DNA from: Plantago major | Lineage: Eukaryota; Streptophyta; Magnoliopsida; Lamiales; Plantaginaceae | Assembly: GCA_026545765.1 (NCBI GenBank) | Contig: CM048844.1 | Location: forward strand, 58,066,932 to 58,130,931 | Direction: 5' to 3' | Length of the DNA: 64,000 bases | In this document: in pieces, positions 61,798 through 64,000 of the stretch | How positions within the stretch are numbered: position 1 is the stretch's first letter | How the letters are laid out: each line of letters begins with the position of its first letter | Program-made: the position numbers and the translations under genes | The notes under the pieces: model-generated | Told to the model about the DNA's origin: nothing | Databases searched by the model: none | The model's input: only the letters and a program-made list of their open reading frames with translations

Positions 61798-62700
61798 TGT
61801 CGAGGGCAAAGTCCCCCGAACACTTAATGAATTTCCCTTGCTTTCCTTCACGCTAAGTACCTAGACCACCTTGCTTGTAAGGACCGAAGAGTAGAAGCCC
61901 GTAAGAACCGTCGTATTGATAAGAGGCGACGCGTAAGGACCTGCACAAGTAGCTTAGAGGGGGGGGGGGGGTTAGAACCTTATACCCGGTTTGCGTAGAG
62001 TCAAACCGGGAGAAGACTTTACTTGCGAGAGAGTGAGGATCAACTCGGTATAATTATCGGGAATGAGAAGTGATTATTCCTAACTTTTATTATGGGAATG
62101 TGTGCCATATAAATAGATTTCTCCCAAAATGGGAGGGAACCCCCGGATCGCGCCAAGTGTCAGGCCCAAATTGAGCCAACAATGCCTCAATAGGCCCATG
62201 GCCCGTTAATGACCTCCTAACCCATTCCCTTTTAGGCTTTCAGGGGTAGATTAGTCATTAATGTGAGAGTTTGGAGACCTTGTTGCAGTCTGCCATGTAT
62301 GAGATCCGAGGAGGTAGGTCCAGTCCTGAGGTCCAGACCGTACAAGGTTGGACTGGGGATTTCCACAGTCCATGCACTGTCCGAAGGAGGCGGTCTGGGA
62401 CATGCGACTCGGACCTCGATACTCTCAAGTGCCAGTTCACTTGGTTGCTTATGAGGTTGTTGCGTTGAGTCCGGAAGGGTGTCCGGGCCGAACCCCATGG
62501 TTACGGACCATTGGTAGGGTTGGACCTACTACCCTTTTGGCCCTCCTGTCTCTTTCCTCCTGGGCGAGTCGGACCTGCGGGGGCTTAGGGTCGGACCTCC
62601 AGGTCGGACTGCAAGGCCCCGGACTCATAGACAACTTGGGACGCCTTAGGATTCATTCCAAAGGCGTCTATGACGGATTGGACATATTTTCGTATCAACA
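61798..62700 (-). repeat. Gypsy-type LTR, minus strand
   Basis: Reading on the minus strand it starts TGTTGATACG at 62700 and ends CCCTCGACA at 61798. It shares ATGTCCAATCCGT, the GGGCCATGGGCC block and a homopolymer run (G on plus, 61960-61971) with the solo LTR at 42555. GGGACATA just before its start resembles a polypurine tract, so it may be a 3' LTR whose internal part was displaced by the adjacent Copia insertion. No target duplication is seen. Confidence 0.85.
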
Positions 62701-62708
62701 TATGTCCC

Positions 62709-64000
62709 TGTTAGGAATATCTATTTAGATTTTGATCAGCACCTAATGACTTATCTTAGCTCAGAAAGGTGGTTAGTACTCATGGTTCACTTGAACACTG
62801 TAAAAGAGGAAAATCACTGAGTATGTTAGTCTAGCAAATCTTGTATAGGATGTTAGGTCTCTGAATGTAATTTTTATATCTTTAAAGAAGACCAAGAAGA
62901 AGGCATCCAGTAGTAGAGTTCAACAAATTTTGGAGTTTTGAAGACTGCACAAGATTGCTGAAGACGAAGGTCATCAGATACCTATGTCCAGATATCTTGA
63001 ATAAACAAGTGTTTTTCAATAAACAAGTTTTGCAAAAGATATCTGATAACACAAGGTTTCTGAACGAGGAAAAGTGCCCACATATATCCACACTCAGATA
63101 CCCTGGATAAAACTATGTTTTTGGGAAACAATATTTCAACATGTATCTGGAGATGTAAAGGTCTCTGGAAAGGGACATGCAATGCTTCAGAAATCGTGCA
63201 TAGTTCCGTTGGCACTACATGACAAAAAATAGTACAATGCAATAAATGCACAGACAGAGACATCTAAACAAAAGAGGAAATCTCTAAAAAGAGACAACGT
63301 CTTCTGCAGTACTATTTTCAGATATCAATAGTTTGACTTTGAATTGAGCCTAACGGATACTATTCAAACGGCTTCAAATTCAACTATAAATATCACCACT
63401 TAGAATGCTTGAAATACACACTGAACACACAGAACGAACTTATTCATTCAAGCATACAAGCCTTCAACCTACTTACTCTTTAGCTTACATTTGCGACTAA
63501 GCTCTTGAATTCTAAGTAGCACGAAAGTTCAAAAGATCAAGTATCTAAGTTTCATTCTCCAGAACATTTAACATAGACTTGGGTCAGTAAAGAACATATC
63601 ACCACACATTGTGAAGTGTGTTAAGTGATTCTTGTTCTATAGAGTATTCCTACATAAATGAGAAAGTTATTAAGACTACTAACCTGACAAACTACCTTAA
63701 CCAACACCTTAAACGGCGTGGAGTACATGAAGTACTTAGTTTGGGAAACTAAGGAATAACTCCAAGGTTATTGAGCATAGGAAGTACTTAGTTTGGGAAA
63801 CTAATGAATAGCTCAAAGGTTTCTGAGTACATGAAGTACTTGGCTGGGAAAGCCGGGGAATAACTCAGGGGGAACACTTGGTTGGGAACCTAGTGTAAAA
63901 GGAAATCAAGGGATAGGTTTATTGTAAGGAGAACTCAATATCTATCTTAGTGAATTTCAAGTCCTGAGAATGGGCGAGTGGATTAGTTGAGGGATTACGC
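62709..64000 (+). repeat. Second copy of the Copia LTR, cut by the window end
   Basis: It starts TGTTAGGAATATC and aligns with 7924-9345 throughout, with scattered substitutions and small gaps. It lies in the same orientation as the first copy, 53 kb away. It may be a solo LTR or the 5' LTR of an element continuing to the right. Confidence 0.88.

Overview
The window is nuclear DNA from a flowering plant, almost certainly a eudicot. The evidence is AT-rich, intron-rich genes with GT-AG introns, plant-specific protein families, and many plant repeats (Copia and Ty3/gypsy LTR elements, a Cassandra-type TRIM, Stowaway-like MITEs, Mutator-like TIR elements). An apparently intact CASTOR symbiosis channel suggests a lineage that keeps the common symbiosis pathway. 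I cannot name the species.

Layout. 1-10.8 kb is transposon: the 3' part of a degenerate Copia element with an unusual extra, intron-bearing region, its 3' LTR (7924-9578), then a second LTR-like block. 10.86-27.69 kb (+) is a 16-exon TOUGH (TGH) gene whose 5.3-kb intron 11 holds a gypsy element nested in a TIR element. 28.1-31.35 kb (-) is a small, probably plastid, trigger-factor-like gene with a 14-nt microexon, convergent with TGH. 33.15-33.37 kb (+) is a small secreted Cys-containing peptide. 34.6-36.8 kb is a Copia remnant split by a short-phrase repeat array that carries a Ulp1-like protease tail. 36.9-44.4 kb (-) is CASTOR, with a solo LTR inside a MITE in intron 2 and a duplicated 99-nt exon. 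45.8-51.4 kb is repeats: a second phrase array with a 5S-like Cassandra TRIM, then two Mutator-like TIR elements. 52.3-57.2 kb (+) is a sugar-phosphate/phosphate translocator-like gene. 57.7-60.3 kb (-) is the U5 snRNP 40K WD40 gene. 60.5-64 kb is a third phrase array, a gypsy-type LTR and the start of a second copy of the Copia LTR seen at 7.9 kb.

The host genes are ordinary neighbours with no evident shared pathway. TGH and the U5-40K protein both act on RNA, but nothing in the sequence links them. The most interesting item is the pair of 99-nt, same-phase exons in CASTOR, separated by a 56-nt intron. That layout predicts mutually exclusive splicing of the segment that starts the second RCK domain. 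The CASTOR pore also reads Ala-Ser-Ser-Gly where I expect Ala-Asp-Ser-Gly. Joined exon lengths were checked by hand: TGH 934 aa, CASTOR 857 aa, translocator 372 aa, trigger-factor-like 187 or 190 aa. All four are in frame.
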